NCBI RefSeq assembly: GCF_000282615.1
Contig: NZ_AKIY01000019.1
Coordinates: forward strand, 51,014 to 115,013
DNA length: 64,000 nt
DNA from: Bradyrhizobium sp. YR681
GTDB lineage: Bacteria > Pseudomonadota > Alphaproteobacteria > Rhizobiales > Xanthobacteraceae
Reading direction: 5' to 3'
Numbering within the stretch: the stretch's first letter is position 1; every line of letters begins with the position of its first letter. Made by a program: the position numbers and the translations under genes. Below the pieces are notes generated by a model, which saw only the letters and a program-made list of their open reading frames with translations, ran no database searches and was not told the DNA's origin. Below, piece by piece: positions 31,414-40,448 of this stretch.

Positions 31414-31917
31414 CTACTCCAGCAACGTCGTCAGCTGCGCGCCTTCATCCGCCACGAACACGGCGATCAATTCGGCCGGCTCGGTCATGCTGGCGTTGGC
31501 CGACACCAGATGCGTCGACCCCGGCGGCTCGAAGAAGGACTGGCCGACGCCAAAGGTCTCGACCGGTCCGCCGCCGAGCTGGGAGCGGATCTCGCCCTTG
31601 GTGATGTAGGCCGTCACCGAGCCTGCGTGACGGTGCGGCCGCGAAAATCCGCCGGGGCCGTAGAACACCCGCACGATGGTCACGCGCTTGCCCGGCACGT
31701 TGGGCAAGGCGTAGGAGCCGATCGACTCGACCTTGTCGAGCGGCGAGCTCTCCGCGGCCGTGGCGCAGAGCGGCGCGAGCACGCCAGAGACGGTGTCCAT
31801 CGCCACCGGCAGCGCCTTGCCGATCGCCAGCGCACAGGCGAGCCCGCCGACAACGGCCAGCGCCATCGAGCGCGACGGCAATGGACGTCGCATGTTACCC
31901 AAAATCATTACGGTCAT
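31414..31917 (-). CDS. Membrane-anchored or exported cupin protein
   Basis: A 167-residue protein: N-terminal hydrophobic helix (MALAVVGGLACALAIG), then a cupin barrel with YGPGGFSRPHRHAGSV, YITKGEIRS and FFEPPGSTHLVSANA. It has the same arrangement as the cupin at 42329-42745, so the two are paralogues. No substrate assigned. It lies 21 bp after the AhpD-like gene and is probably in its operon. Confidence 0.8.
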   Translation of the reverse strand: MTVMILGNMRRPLPSRSMALAVVGGLACALAIGKALPVAMDTVSGVLAPLCATAAESSPLDKVESIGSYALPNVPGKRVTIVRVFYGPGGFSRPHRHAGSVTAYITKGEIRSQLGGGPVETFGVGQSFFEPPGSTHLVSANASMTEPAELIAVFVADEGAQLTTLLE

Positions 31918-31938
31918 GACAGCCTCCCCTTGTTCTGG

Positions 31939-32418
31939 TCAGGACGCCGCGGCATTCGCGGCGACCGGCCGCTTCGCCGGCGTCCATCGAAAGGCTGCGC
32001 CGAAACGGTTCCAGACGTTGATCGAAGCAATGGCCGACGTCAGGTACATCAGCTCGGTCTCGGAGAATTCGCGCTGCACCTCGGCATAGACCTCGTCGCC
32101 GAAGCCGTCGGGCAGCAAGGTCAGCGCCTCGGCCCAGGCCAGCGCGGCGCGCTCGCGGGCGGAAAAGATTGGCGCCTCGCGCCAGACCGCGACCAGATTG
32201 AGCTTGTCCACGGGCACGCCGATGCGTTCGGAGAACAGGATGTGATGCTGCACGCAAAAGGCGCAGCCATTGATCTGCGACGCCCGCAGCTTGACGAGTT
32301 CGAGCAGCTGCTTGTCGAGGCCCGCCTTGGCCGCCACTTGGCCCAGCGCCAGCACCAGATCATACGCGTCGGGCGCGATTCGCTTGAAATCCTCGTATTC
32401 GCTGCGGGCGTGTGACAT
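31939..32418 (-). CDS. AhpD-like/carboxymuconolactone decarboxylase family protein
   Basis: A 159-residue CMD/AhpD-fold protein with the redox Cys pair CAFCVQHH after LRASQINGC. Members of this alkylhydroperoxidase-like group detoxify peroxides. The divergent MarR-family gene and an operator between them suggest regulated response to oxidants or phenolic compounds. Confidence 0.85.
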   Translation of the reverse strand: MSHARSEYEDFKRIAPDAYDLVLALGQVAAKAGLDKQLLELVKLRASQINGCAFCVQHHILFSERIGVPVDKLNLVAVWREAPIFSARERAALAWAEALTLLPDGFGDEVYAEVQREFSETELMYLTSAIASINVWNRFGAAFRWTPAKRPVAANAAAS

Positions 32419-32437
32419 TGCCGTTCACCTCGTGTTA

Positions 32438-32474
32438 TTATAAGAATGCTTACATCTTATAAGAGCACTTACAT
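32438..32474. promoter_or_regulatory. Tandem MarR-type operator
   Basis: Two 18-bp direct repeats, TTATAAGAATGCTTACAT (32438-32455) and TTATAAGAGCACTTACAT (32457-32474), spaced 19 bp, each a partial palindrome (TTATAAG...CTTACAT). They fill the gap between the AhpD-like gene and the divergent MarR gene. Confidence 0.7.
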
Positions 32475-32994
32475 GTTACGCAAGCCACCCAGGATCACGA
32501 GATCGAAATCCCCAGGCAAAACCGCCGGGCCGGACGCTGTGCGCGTGCCGGCCCTTGGCGAAGGCAAGCGCGGCGAAGAGGGCTATCTCGGTTATCTCTT
32601 GCGCCAGGCCCACGCCGCAGTCCGCCTGACAATGGAACGGACACTTGCCGATCTCGGCGTGACATCGCCGCAGTTCGCCGTGCTGACGATGCTCAACGCC
32701 TATCCGGGACTATCGGGCGCCGATGTCGCCCGCCTCACCTTCCTGACCCCGCAGACGGTCGGCGTGATCATCCGCAACCTGGAACGCGACGGCGCGATCG
32801 AGATGACGCCCCACCCCGTCCACGGCCGTATCCAGCAATGGACGCTGACGCCGCGGGGAGCGACATTGTTGAAGGCGTGCAGGGAGCGTGTAATCGCGCT
32901 GGAGAAGCGTCTTGCCGGGGGATTGGATGCCAAGGCTGAGGCGAGTATTCGCCGCTGGCTCGCCGGCATCGCAGCTGATTTGCAGGAGGACTAG
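32473..32994 (+). CDS. MarR-family transcriptional regulator
   Basis: A 173-residue MarR protein with a winged helix at residues about 65-130 (SPQFAVLTMLNAYPGLSGADVARL; TPQTVGVIIRNLERDGAIEM). It probably represses itself and the divergent AhpD-like/cupin operon. The start is taken at 32473, with AAGAG upstream. An ATG at 32446 is in frame but would place the operator inside the gene. Confidence 0.85.
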   Translation: MLRKPPRITRSKSPGKTAGPDAVRVPALGEGKRGEEGYLGYLLRQAHAAVRLTMERTLADLGVTSPQFAVLTMLNAYPGLSGADVARLTFLTPQTVGVIIRNLERDGAIEMTPHPVHGRIQQWTLTPRGATLLKACRERVIALEKRLAGGLDAKAEASIRRWLAGIAADLQED

Positions 32995-33001
32995 GCGAGG
33001 C

Positions 33002-33187
33002 CTAATCGCCGCCGCCTCCGTCGCCGCAGCCCCCGTCGCCGCCATCGGCATCCGAGAAGTCGCTGATAGCGCCGTCACCTTTAATGCCGCGGCCAAAATT
33101 CTCGACAATGATCATCAGGACCACGACGAACAACCCGGCGCCGAATGGCCAGGGATTGGCACGGATGATGTCGAACAGCTCCCGCAT
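33002..33187 (-). CDS. Small membrane protein with Gly/Asp tail
   Basis: A 61-residue protein with one hydrophobic helix (WPFGAGLFVVVLMIIVENF) and a Gly/Asp-rich tail that contains one Cys. Function unknown; its similarity to other small Gly/Asp-tailed proteins is only compositional. Confidence 0.5.
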   Translation of the reverse strand: MRELFDIIRANPWPFGAGLFVVVLMIIVENFGRGIKGDGAISDFSDADGGDGGCGDGGGGD

Positions 33188-33272
33188 GTGCGCATCATGC
33201 GCAGGCGGAAGCGAACCGACCGTAAAGCGGGCAGGCTCAAAATCGGAGGGATCGGACTAGCGCGGGGCCGCC

Positions 33273-33524
33273 CTAGCCACCCTTCAATACTTTCTTAACC
33301 ACACCATCCGGCCAAGCTTCGCCCGCCGCAATCACCCGCACGCGACTTTGGTCCGTGCCATTCACCAGCACGTGCGACCCCACCCGGTCGCCGTTCGGCT
33401 CCAGGTGCAGATCGGTCTCGGGCTTCCAGCTCAGCGTCGTTGCGAGATCGCCCGGGAAAATCTGCCACTGCGATCCGTCGTCGAGTTCGACGACGTGGCT
33501 CTCCGCATGCGCGCGTATCTTCAT
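33273..33524 (-). CDS. Hypothetical protein
   Basis: An 83-residue beta-rich protein (MKIRAHAESHVVELDDGSQWQIF...) with no recognised family. It looks like a small barrel domain. Stands alone. Confidence 0.6.
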   Translation of the reverse strand: MKIRAHAESHVVELDDGSQWQIFPGDLATTLSWKPETDLHLEPNGDRVGSHVLVNGTDQSRVRVIAAGEAWPDGVVKKVLKGG

Positions 33525-33581
33525 TCCACCCCGAATTCTCGATGAAGGCGGGCCCCGGCGATCAGCCGGCGCCCTGGTCCG

Positions 33582-33842
33582 TCAGTCGTTGTCGTGATGG
33601 ATCACGGTCTTGCTGCGATTGCCGAATTCGTCTTCCTTCTTAATTACCGTGGTCCGGCTGGAAGGCTCACGCTCCCTGATGACCGTGGTGCGATCACGAT
33701 CCCGGTCGCGCTCACGATATTCGTGGGACTGACCGACCGTCACGCCGGCGCCGACCGGGCCGACATGAACGCCGACTTCATCGGCGAACGCAGGGGCCGC
33801 GATCGCGGTGACCATGGCAGCGGCAAACAGATATTTCCTCAT
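33582..33842 (-). CDS. Secreted repeat-containing protein
   Basis: An 86-residue exported protein: signal peptide MRKYLFAAAMVTAIAAPAFA, then a highly charged mature part with RERDRDRDRTTVI and two RTTVI-type repeats. GGAGGAC precedes the ATG. Likely a periplasmic stress or envelope protein; function unknown. Confidence 0.7.
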   Translation of the reverse strand: MRKYLFAAAMVTAIAAPAFADEVGVHVGPVGAGVTVGQSHEYRERDRDRDRTTVIREREPSSRTTVIKKEDEFGNRSKTVIHHDND

Positions 33843-33968
33843 TTTGTCCTCCTCCAATGTGGTGCGGAGGGAATGCAGCAGTGCGACACTTTGTTCCGAA
33901 GCTGACGACTGTTCCAGGTGTTCCAGGAACCGACTCACACCAGCCATGTTTCCCGCTAGAATAGATCC

Positions 33969-35198
33969 ATGAAACAAGCTGATTCCTCGGCCCACCACAC
34001 CCGCCGCACCGTGCTGAAATCCGCGTTTGGCGCGGCGGCCCTGATCGCGTCGCCCGCGCCTGTTCTCGCTGCTCCTGCGGGCTTCGACGAATGGCGCGAG
34101 AGCTTTCGCGCGCGTGCGATGGCAAAAGGCATTTCGGCCGCGACCTGGCAGCGCGCGATGGCGCGGGTCGAGCCCGACATGAGCGTGTTCAAGCAGATGC
34201 GCAACCAGCCGGAATTCCACGAGCAGGTCTGGCAGTACATCAACCGCCGCGTCTCCGACTGGCGCATCATCAACGGCAAGATCGCCCTGAAGAACAACGA
34301 GGCGCTGCTCGCGCGCATCGAGCGCGATTTCGGCGTCGAACGCGGCACGCTGCTGGCCCTGTGGGGTGTCGAGTCCGCCTATGGCGATCCCTTGGTTCAG
34401 CAAAACCACATGACGCCGATATTCCCCTCGCTCGCCGCGCTGGCCTGGAACGAGCCACGCCGAAAAGCCTATTGGGAGACGGAGCTCATCAACGCGCTGC
34501 GTATCGTCGACAAGGGCTGGAGCACGCCGCAGGAGATGCAGGGCTCCTGGGCCGGCGCGATGGGGCATTCGCAATGGATGCCGGAAGTCTGGCTCAATGT
34601 CGGCATCGACTATGACGGCGACGGCAAGGTGTCTCCGTTCGGCAAACCCGATGACGCGCTGGGATCCACCGCCAAATATCTCGTCAATCGCGGCAAGTGG
34701 CGCCGCGGCGAGCATTGGGGTTACGAGGTGCGCACATCCGGTGGGGCGAGCGGCAGCCGCACCTATGCGGCGTGGCAGGCGGCTGGCGTCACCCGCGCCG
34801 ACGGCCAGCCGTTCCCGCAGCCTAATGCATCCGCGCAGCTGTGGACACCCGTTGCGGGCGGGCCGTCATTCCTGCTCGGGCCCAATTTCAACGCGGTGAA
34901 GAGTTACAATCCCTCGATGAACTATGCGCTGGCGATCTGCCATCTCGGCGACCGCTGCCTGGGCGCGCCGCCCTTCATCCAGCCCTTCCCCGGCTCCGAG
35001 CGCGCGCTGACGCTGGCCGAGGTGCAGGAGATGCAGACGCGCCTGACCAAGGCCGGGTTCGACACCGGCGGCACCGATGGCCGCGTCGGCAACGACACGA
35101 TGAAAGCGATCAAGGATTTTCAGCAGCGCGCGGGGATCTCGCCCGCGGATGGCTATGGTGGGCTGAAGGTGCTGGCCAAGCTGCGGCAGGGCAGCTGA
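33969..35198 (+). CDS. Lytic murein transglycosylase (MltB family) with peptidoglycan-binding domain
   Basis: A 409-residue protein that cleaves peptidoglycan glycan strands. It has a Tat-like signal (RRTVLKSAFGAAALIASPAP). The SLT/MltB domain has the catalytic Glu in LWGVESAYGD and the motif GAMGHSQWMPE. A C-terminal PG_binding_1 domain (LTLAEVQEMQTRLTKAGF...) covers the last ~60 residues. Length fits the family. Confidence 0.9.
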   Translation: MKQADSSAHHTRRTVLKSAFGAAALIASPAPVLAAPAGFDEWRESFRARAMAKGISAATWQRAMARVEPDMSVFKQMRNQPEFHEQVWQYINRRVSDWRIINGKIALKNNEALLARIERDFGVERGTLLALWGVESAYGDPLVQQNHMTPIFPSLAALAWNEPRRKAYWETELINALRIVDKGWSTPQEMQGSWAGAMGHSQWMPEVWLNVGIDYDGDGKVSPFGKPDDALGSTAKYLVNRGKWRRGEHWGYEVRTSGGASGSRTYAAWQAAGVTRADGQPFPQPNASAQLWTPVAGGPSFLLGPNFNAVKSYNPSMNYALAICHLGDRCLGAPPFIQPFPGSERALTLAEVQEMQTRLTKAGFDTGGTDGRVGNDTMKAIKDFQQRAGISPADGYGGLKVLAKLRQGS

Positions 35199-35213
35199 TC
35201 GTAGGCGCGCCCC

Positions 35214-35299
35214 GTAGCCCGGATGGAGCGCAGCGCAATCCGGGGCGATTGCTTCCGCGACTAACGCCCCCGGATTACGCTGCGCTCCATCCGGGCTAC
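35214..35299. repeat. Inverted pair of REP-like elements
   Basis: Two palindromic units (GTAGCCCGGATGGAGCG... and ...CGCTCCATCCGGGCTAC) in opposite orientation, separated by about 20 bp, between a plus-strand and a minus-strand gene. Same family as 31376-31410. Confidence 0.7.
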
Positions 35300-35309
35300 G
35301 CGACGATCG

Positions 35310-36107
35310 CTAATGCCGGTACTGCGGCTCTTCCGCGTCGAGCTGGCGCCGGACGGCTGCGAGATGCAGCTGCGCGGATGCGGAATCGCCCTCGCGCATC
35401 TGCCTGTAGGTTTCAGCCGCGATGGCGGGATCGACCGGCAGCACCTTGCGTCCGGTCGACATCGCCAGCACCTGCACCTCGGCCGCGCGCTCGAGGTAAT
35501 AGAGATCGTCCCAGGCTTCCGCGATGGTCGGCGCCAGCACCATCACGCCGTGATGCTTCATGAAGACGATGTCGGCATCGCCGACGGCGGAGGCGATGCG
35601 CGCGCCCTCGCGGTTGTCGAGCGCAAGACCGTTGTAATCTCGATCCACCGCCGTGCGGCCGTAAAACTTCAATGCGGTCTGGCCAGCCCAGACCAGGGGA
35701 TCGCCTTCGGTCATCGACAGCGCCGTCGCGTAGGGCATGTGGGTATGGAAGGCGACCTTGGCGCGCGGCAGCAGCCTGTGCATCTCGGCGTGAATGTAGA
35801 ACGCGGTCGCCTCCGGCACGCCCTCGCCGTCGAGGACGTTGCCGTGGAAGTCGCAGATCAACAGTTTTGACGCGGTGATCTCGCGGAAGGCGTAGCCGTA
35901 GGGATTGACCAGGAAGAGATCGTCATGGCCCGGCACGACGGCCGAGAAATGGTTGCAGATGCCCTCCTCAAAACCATTGCGCGCGGCCATGCGGAAGCAG
36001 GCGGCGAGATCCTCGCGCGCAGTGCGGATCGCATCGGTAGCGAGGTCCGGCCGGTTCGAGCGGAACGGCGCGGGCGAGGAAGAAGACGAATGGAGGCTGT
36101 GCGCCAT
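35310..36107 (-). CDS. Class II aldolase/adducin family protein
   Basis: A 265-residue class II aldolase-like enzyme. Zinc-binding residues are visible: FHTHMPYATALS and VFMKHHGVMVLA. Family members cleave sugar phosphates or act on small hydroxy-carbonyl compounds; the substrate cannot be told. The upstream SDR gene, 108 bp away on the same strand, may act in the same pathway. Confidence 0.85.
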   Translation of the reverse strand: MAHSLHSSSSSPAPFRSNRPDLATDAIRTAREDLAACFRMAARNGFEEGICNHFSAVVPGHDDLFLVNPYGYAFREITASKLLICDFHGNVLDGEGVPEATAFYIHAEMHRLLPRAKVAFHTHMPYATALSMTEGDPLVWAGQTALKFYGRTAVDRDYNGLALDNREGARIASAVGDADIVFMKHHGVMVLAPTIAEAWDDLYYLERAAEVQVLAMSTGRKVLPVDPAIAAETYRQMREGDSASAQLHLAAVRRQLDAEEPQYRH

Positions 36108-36215
36108 GGCGAAGGACACCTTTGTCGGTCGGGAGCTGCCCGCCTTGTACAGGGGCTGCGCCTGTGCGTCAGCCCCCGCGGGCGCCACCCTGCCCTTCGC
36201 AGCCCGCGCGGCGGC

Positions 36216-37025
36216 TTATTGCCGCCGCGGCACGCCGCCGGCGTTCATGCCGCCGTCGATGACGAGCTCGCTGCCGGTAACGTAACGCGAGGCATCTGAC
36301 GCCAGATACAGCACACCGGAGGCAATCTCCCCGGCCTGACCGGCACGGCCCAGCGGTGTGACGACCCGCGCGCGCTCTTCCGGATCGATCGGGGCGTTCT
36401 GGCCGGCTCCCGTCGCACCGGTCGGGATCTTGCCCCAGATCGGCGTGTCGATGATGCCGGGATGCACCGAGTTGACGCGGATGCCGTCGCCCGCTGCCGC
36501 ACACTCCATCGCGATTGATTTCGCGAACAGCCGCACGCCGCCTTTTGTCAACGAGTAGGCCGAGAGGCCCGGCGAGCCGCGCAGGCCTGCGAGCGACGAC
36601 ATCATGACGATCGAGCCGCCGCCTGTTTTGCGCATCAACGGCAGGCAATGCTTCACCGAGAGAAATACACCGTCGAGGTTGATCGCATTCTGCTTGTGCC
36701 AGTCGCGAAGCGTCATGTCGACAATCGAGGGCACGGCAATGCCGATGCCGGCATTGGAAACCATGATGTCCAGCCGGCCGTAGCGCTTTCCGACCTCGGC
36801 GACGATCTCGATCCAGCGCTCCTCGCTGGTGACGTCCTGCTCCAGGAAGATCGCCTTGCCGCCGGCTTTTGTCACGCGCCTGGCGAGTTCGGGGCCGCGC
36901 AGCTCGTCGATGTCGGTGATGACAACGGTTGCGCCCTCACGCGCGAACAGCTCGACGATGGCCTCGCCAATGCCGGACGCACCGCCCGTCACCAGCGCGA
37001 CCTTGCCCTCAACCTGCCCTGCCAT
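36216..37025 (-). CDS. Short-chain dehydrogenase/reductase
   Basis: A 269-residue classical SDR: nucleotide-binding TGGASGIG, the NAG motif in VSNAGIGIA, a Ser in MMSSLAG, and YSLTKGG, where Tyr and Lys of the YxxxK pattern are kept. Asp in TDIDELRG suggests NAD(H) preference. The ATG at 37025 has GGAG five bases upstream. Substrate unknown. Confidence 0.88.
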   Translation of the reverse strand: MAGQVEGKVALVTGGASGIGEAIVELFAREGATVVITDIDELRGPELARRVTKAGGKAIFLEQDVTSEERWIEIVAEVGKRYGRLDIMVSNAGIGIAVPSIVDMTLRDWHKQNAINLDGVFLSVKHCLPLMRKTGGGSIVMMSSLAGLRGSPGLSAYSLTKGGVRLFAKSIAMECAAAGDGIRVNSVHPGIIDTPIWGKIPTGATGAGQNAPIDPEERARVVTPLGRAGQAGEIASGVLYLASDASRYVTGSELVIDGGMNAGGVPRRQ

Positions 37026-37062
37026 GTTCACTCCCTTTCTTTTTTGTTGTTTGAGGCCGTTG

Positions 37063-38904
37063 TCATCTAATCACGGATGGCCCTTGGTCCGGTAGCGCGA
37101 CATCGACGACACGGAATTGCACCCGCTCGGCGCCCTGGTAGCGGTCGACCGACAATGATCCCGCGACATGCAATTGCTGGCCGCGGTTGGCCAGCAGCGC
37201 GTTGCCGAGCTTCTGGCCGACCGAACGAAACGCGATGCCGTTGACGATCGCACCATCGCCCGCCTTGAAGCGCAGGCGCAGATGCGCCTGGCCGACCTCA
37301 TCGGCATAGACGAGCTGGTGCGCCGGCAGCGCCAGCACGGGTTCCGGATTGCCGCTGCCGAAGGGCCCCGCGCGGTTGAGCGTGGCTGCAAGCTCCGTCG
37401 TCACCGCGCGCGCGGAGACCGCGCCGTCGATATAGAGATCGTTGACATGGCGCGCCTCGGCGACGTCGCGCGCCAGCGCATTCTCGAGATAGGCGCGAAA
37501 CTCGGCGAGCTTTTCCTTGCGCAGCGTCACGCCCGCGGCCATCGCATGGCCGCCTCCTTTGAGCAGAATGCCGTCGGCGACCGCCTGCCGCACCGCCTTG
37601 CCGATGTCGACACCGGCGATCGACCGGCCCGAGCCGGTGCCGATGCCACCGGGCTCGAGCGCAATCGCAAAGGCGGGCCGCGAAAACTTCTCCTTCAGGC
37701 GCGAGGCGACGAGGCCGACCACGCCCGGGTGCCAGCCTTCCGAGGCCGTCACGATCACGCCAATCTTGTCCTCGAGCCCGATCGAGGCGAGCGCCTCGGC
37801 TTCGGCCTGCGCTTCAGCGGCCTGCTCGATGACGCGGCGCTCGGTGTTGAGGCGATCGAGCTCGGCGGCGATCCGTGCGGCTTCGACGCTGTCGCTTTCC
37901 AGCAGCAGCCGCACGCCGAGATCGGCGCGGCCGATGCGGCCGCCGGCATTGATGCGCGGCCCCAGCATGAAGCCGAGATGCCAGGCTTCCGGCGGCCCGT
38001 TGAGCCGCGCCACGTCCATCAGCGCGGTGTGGCCGACATGGTCGCGCCGCCGCATCGCGATCAGCCCCTTGGCGACGAAGGCGCGGTTGAGGCCGACGAG
38101 CGGCGCCACATCGGCAACCGTGCCGAGCGCGACGTGATGCAGCATGCCGAGCAGATCGGGCTCGGGCATCTCCGCGTTCCAGAAGCCGCGCTGGCGCAGC
38201 TCGCGGTTGACCGCGACCAGCGTCACCAGCACCAGCCCGACGGCGGCCAGATGGCCGAGCCCCGAGAGATCATCGAGCCGGTTCGGGTTGACCAGCGCGT
38301 CGACCTCCGGCAACTCCGTGCCCGCCTGGTGATGGTCAATCACGACGACGGACATGCCGAGCCGCTTGGCCTCGGCCAGCGGCTCGATGCTGGTGGTGCC
38401 GCAATCGACGGTGACGAGCAGCGTGGCGCCCTTGGCCGCGAGCCCGCGAACGGCCTCGACGTTCGGCCCATAGCCCTCAAAGATGCGGTCGGGAATGTGG
38501 AGCAGCGGATCGAGCCCGCAATGGCGCAGATGCCAGGCGAGCAGCGCCGCCGAGGTCGCGCCGTCGACGTCGTAATCGCCGAAGATCGCGACCGTCTCGC
38601 CCTTCGTCGCCGCATCCGCGATCCGCCTGGAAGCGGCTTCCATCTCGGTCACCGTGAACGGGTCGGGCAGCAGCTTTCGGATCGTCGGGTCGAGGAAGTC
38701 GGCGACAGCGTCGTTGTCGACCCCGCGGCCTGCCAGCACCCGTGCCAGCAGTTCCGGCAGCTGGTGCCGCTGGACGATGGCGAGCGCCAGGGCGGCCCCG
38801 CGGGCATCGAGCCGGTCGCGCCAGAGCTTGTCGGTCAGTGAGCGCGCGACGCCCAGGAACGCCTGGGGCGTTTCGACGGGTAAGGCCGTGGCGGGCGGAG
38901 TCAT
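37063..38904 (-). CDS. recJ: Single-strand-specific 5'-3' exonuclease RecJ
   Basis: A 613-residue RecJ. The DHH phosphoesterase motifs are present: GDYDVDG (about residues 109-115), DHH in VVIDHHQ (190-192) and a C-terminal GGGHAMAAG DHHA1 motif. It acts in recombinational repair and mismatch repair. It is separated from the downstream SDR gene by 37 bp. The start is MTPPATALP at 38904, the second of two in-frame Met codons. Confidence 0.95.
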   Translation of the reverse strand: MTPPATALPVETPQAFLGVARSLTDKLWRDRLDARGAALALAIVQRHQLPELLARVLAGRGVDNDAVADFLDPTIRKLLPDPFTVTEMEAASRRIADAATKGETVAIFGDYDVDGATSAALLAWHLRHCGLDPLLHIPDRIFEGYGPNVEAVRGLAAKGATLLVTVDCGTTSIEPLAEAKRLGMSVVVIDHHQAGTELPEVDALVNPNRLDDLSGLGHLAAVGLVLVTLVAVNRELRQRGFWNAEMPEPDLLGMLHHVALGTVADVAPLVGLNRAFVAKGLIAMRRRDHVGHTALMDVARLNGPPEAWHLGFMLGPRINAGGRIGRADLGVRLLLESDSVEAARIAAELDRLNTERRVIEQAAEAQAEAEALASIGLEDKIGVIVTASEGWHPGVVGLVASRLKEKFSRPAFAIALEPGGIGTGSGRSIAGVDIGKAVRQAVADGILLKGGGHAMAAGVTLRKEKLAEFRAYLENALARDVAEARHVNDLYIDGAVSARAVTTELAATLNRAGPFGSGNPEPVLALPAHQLVYADEVGQAHLRLRFKAGDGAIVNGIAFRSVGQKLGNALLANRGQQLHVAGSLSVDRYQGAERVQFRVVDVALPDQGPSVIR

Positions 38905-39191
38905 GGCAAGAGGCAATCTGTTGGGAACTCGGGTTCCGGGCGATCACACTAGGCACCCGGTGACTGGCTTCAGGGGATTGGCCGGGAAAGCCAGGGGATT
39001 TGCAACGGCCGGGGCCCACAAAGCGGTGGACGGTCCGCCCGGCAGGCCGGAGTGACTATCATTTAGGCATTCCGCCGAACAGCAAATTAAGCAGGCGTTA
39101 GGCGGAATCCTCGAAAAAGAATCGTATTCGATCTGTAAGCGATTGTTCCGGGTTCATTGCAGATCAGGCCTCATTGCCAAGGGAAGTCCCG

Positions 39192-40268
39192 ATGTCTGCT
39201 GCGCTGGGTTTCAAAGCCAAGCCGATCGCCTCCGAACCCGCTGAAGATGATTCCGACATTTCCGCGCTGATCAACCGCCTCACGGCGGAGGTCAACCAGA
39301 TTGCGGTCGACAAGACCAAGGCGATCCAGCAGATCACCAACCAGATGAAGATGCTGGCGCTGAACGCGCTGATCGAAAGCTCGCGCGCCGGTGCGCAGGG
39401 CGCAGGCTTCGCGGTGGTGGCGCAGGAGGTGCGCGGCGTCGGCCAGCAGGTCGAGACTATCGCGCGCGAGCTCGAATCCCAGCTGACCAAGCGCACGGGC
39501 GACCTCGTCTCCTCGATCGACCGCATGAGCCAGCGCTCGCGCGGCGAGCGCATGGTCGACCTGTCGCTGAACGCCGTCGAGCTGATCGACCGCAACCTCT
39601 ATGAGCGCACCTGCGACGTGCGCTGGTGGGCCACCGATTCCGCCGTGGTCGATTGCGCGGCCTCGCCTGCGCCCGCGGCGGTCACCTATGCCTCGCAGCG
39701 CCTCGGCGTCATCCTCGGCGCCTACACCGTCTATCTCGACCTCTGGCTCTGCGACCTCGACGGCAACGTCATCGCCAACGGCCGCGCCGACCGCTTTCGC
39801 GTCGTCGGCCAGAACGTCGCCCACACCAAATGGTTTCGCGAGGCCAAGACCCTGCGCTCCGGTGACGACTATGTCGCCGGCGACGTCGAGAACCAGTCGC
39901 TGCTCGGCAATGCGCAGGTCGCGACCTATTGCGCCAGCGTCCGCGCCGGCGGCCAGGCCAACGGCGCGCCGATCGGCGTGCTCGCCATCCATTTCGACTG
40001 GGAACCTCAGGCCCGCGCCATCGTGCAGGGCGTGCGCGTCGGCGACAGCGACAAGGCGCGCGTGCTGCTGGTCGACTCGAATTTCCGCGTCATCGCCGCC
40101 TCCGACGGCCAGGGCATTCTGAGCGAACGCATCTCGCTCTCGCTCAACGGCCAGCGGTCCGGCTTCTATCAGGACCGAAACGGCACGATGGTCGCGTTCC
40201 ATGGGACCCCGGGCTACGAGACCTATCGCGGGCTCGGCTGGTACGGCGTGATCGTCTGCGGGGCGTGA
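39192..40268 (+). CDS. Soluble chemoreceptor-like protein with C-terminal Cache-like sensor
   Basis: A 358-residue protein with no membrane segment. Residues about 20-100 are a short MCP signalling hairpin (tip NQMKMLALNALIESSRAGAQ followed by GAGFAVVAQEVR), which binds CheA/CheW in full receptors. The rest (about residues 130-358) resembles a Cache-type ligand-binding domain (LWLCDLDGNVIANGRAD; HTKWFREAKTLRSGDDYV). The order is reversed compared with normal receptors. An 8-bp inverted repeat lies upstream at 39069-39108. Confidence 0.75.
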   Translation: MSAALGFKAKPIASEPAEDDSDISALINRLTAEVNQIAVDKTKAIQQITNQMKMLALNALIESSRAGAQGAGFAVVAQEVRGVGQQVETIARELESQLTKRTGDLVSSIDRMSQRSRGERMVDLSLNAVELIDRNLYERTCDVRWWATDSAVVDCAASPAPAAVTYASQRLGVILGAYTVYLDLWLCDLDGNVIANGRADRFRVVGQNVAHTKWFREAKTLRSGDDYVAGDVENQSLLGNAQVATYCASVRAGGQANGAPIGVLAIHFDWEPQARAIVQGVRVGDSDKARVLLVDSNFRVIAASDGQGILSERISLSLNGQRSGFYQDRNGTMVAFHGTPGYETYRGLGWYGVIVCGA

Positions 40269-40289
40269 GGCTCCAAAACAGAAACTGCG

Positions 40290-40326
40290 AAAACAACCCC
40301 ATGCACAGTAGGACGAGGGTTGTTTT
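40290..40326 (+). terminator. Intrinsic terminator after the chemoreceptor-like gene
   Basis: A 10-bp stem, AAAACAACCC / GGGTTGTTTT, with a 17-nt loop and a T run at its 3' edge, 21 bp after the stop codon. Confidence 0.65.
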
Positions 40327-40448
40327 CGTTGACGTTTTGCCCGCGGTCAAAACGCTTTGACACGTCGGGCAAAACACTGGCAATCTGTGATCATCGCGAG
40401 GTACATGTTTCTCGGTTTGCGGGAACGCCTCTGCGCCCGATTTTGCCG

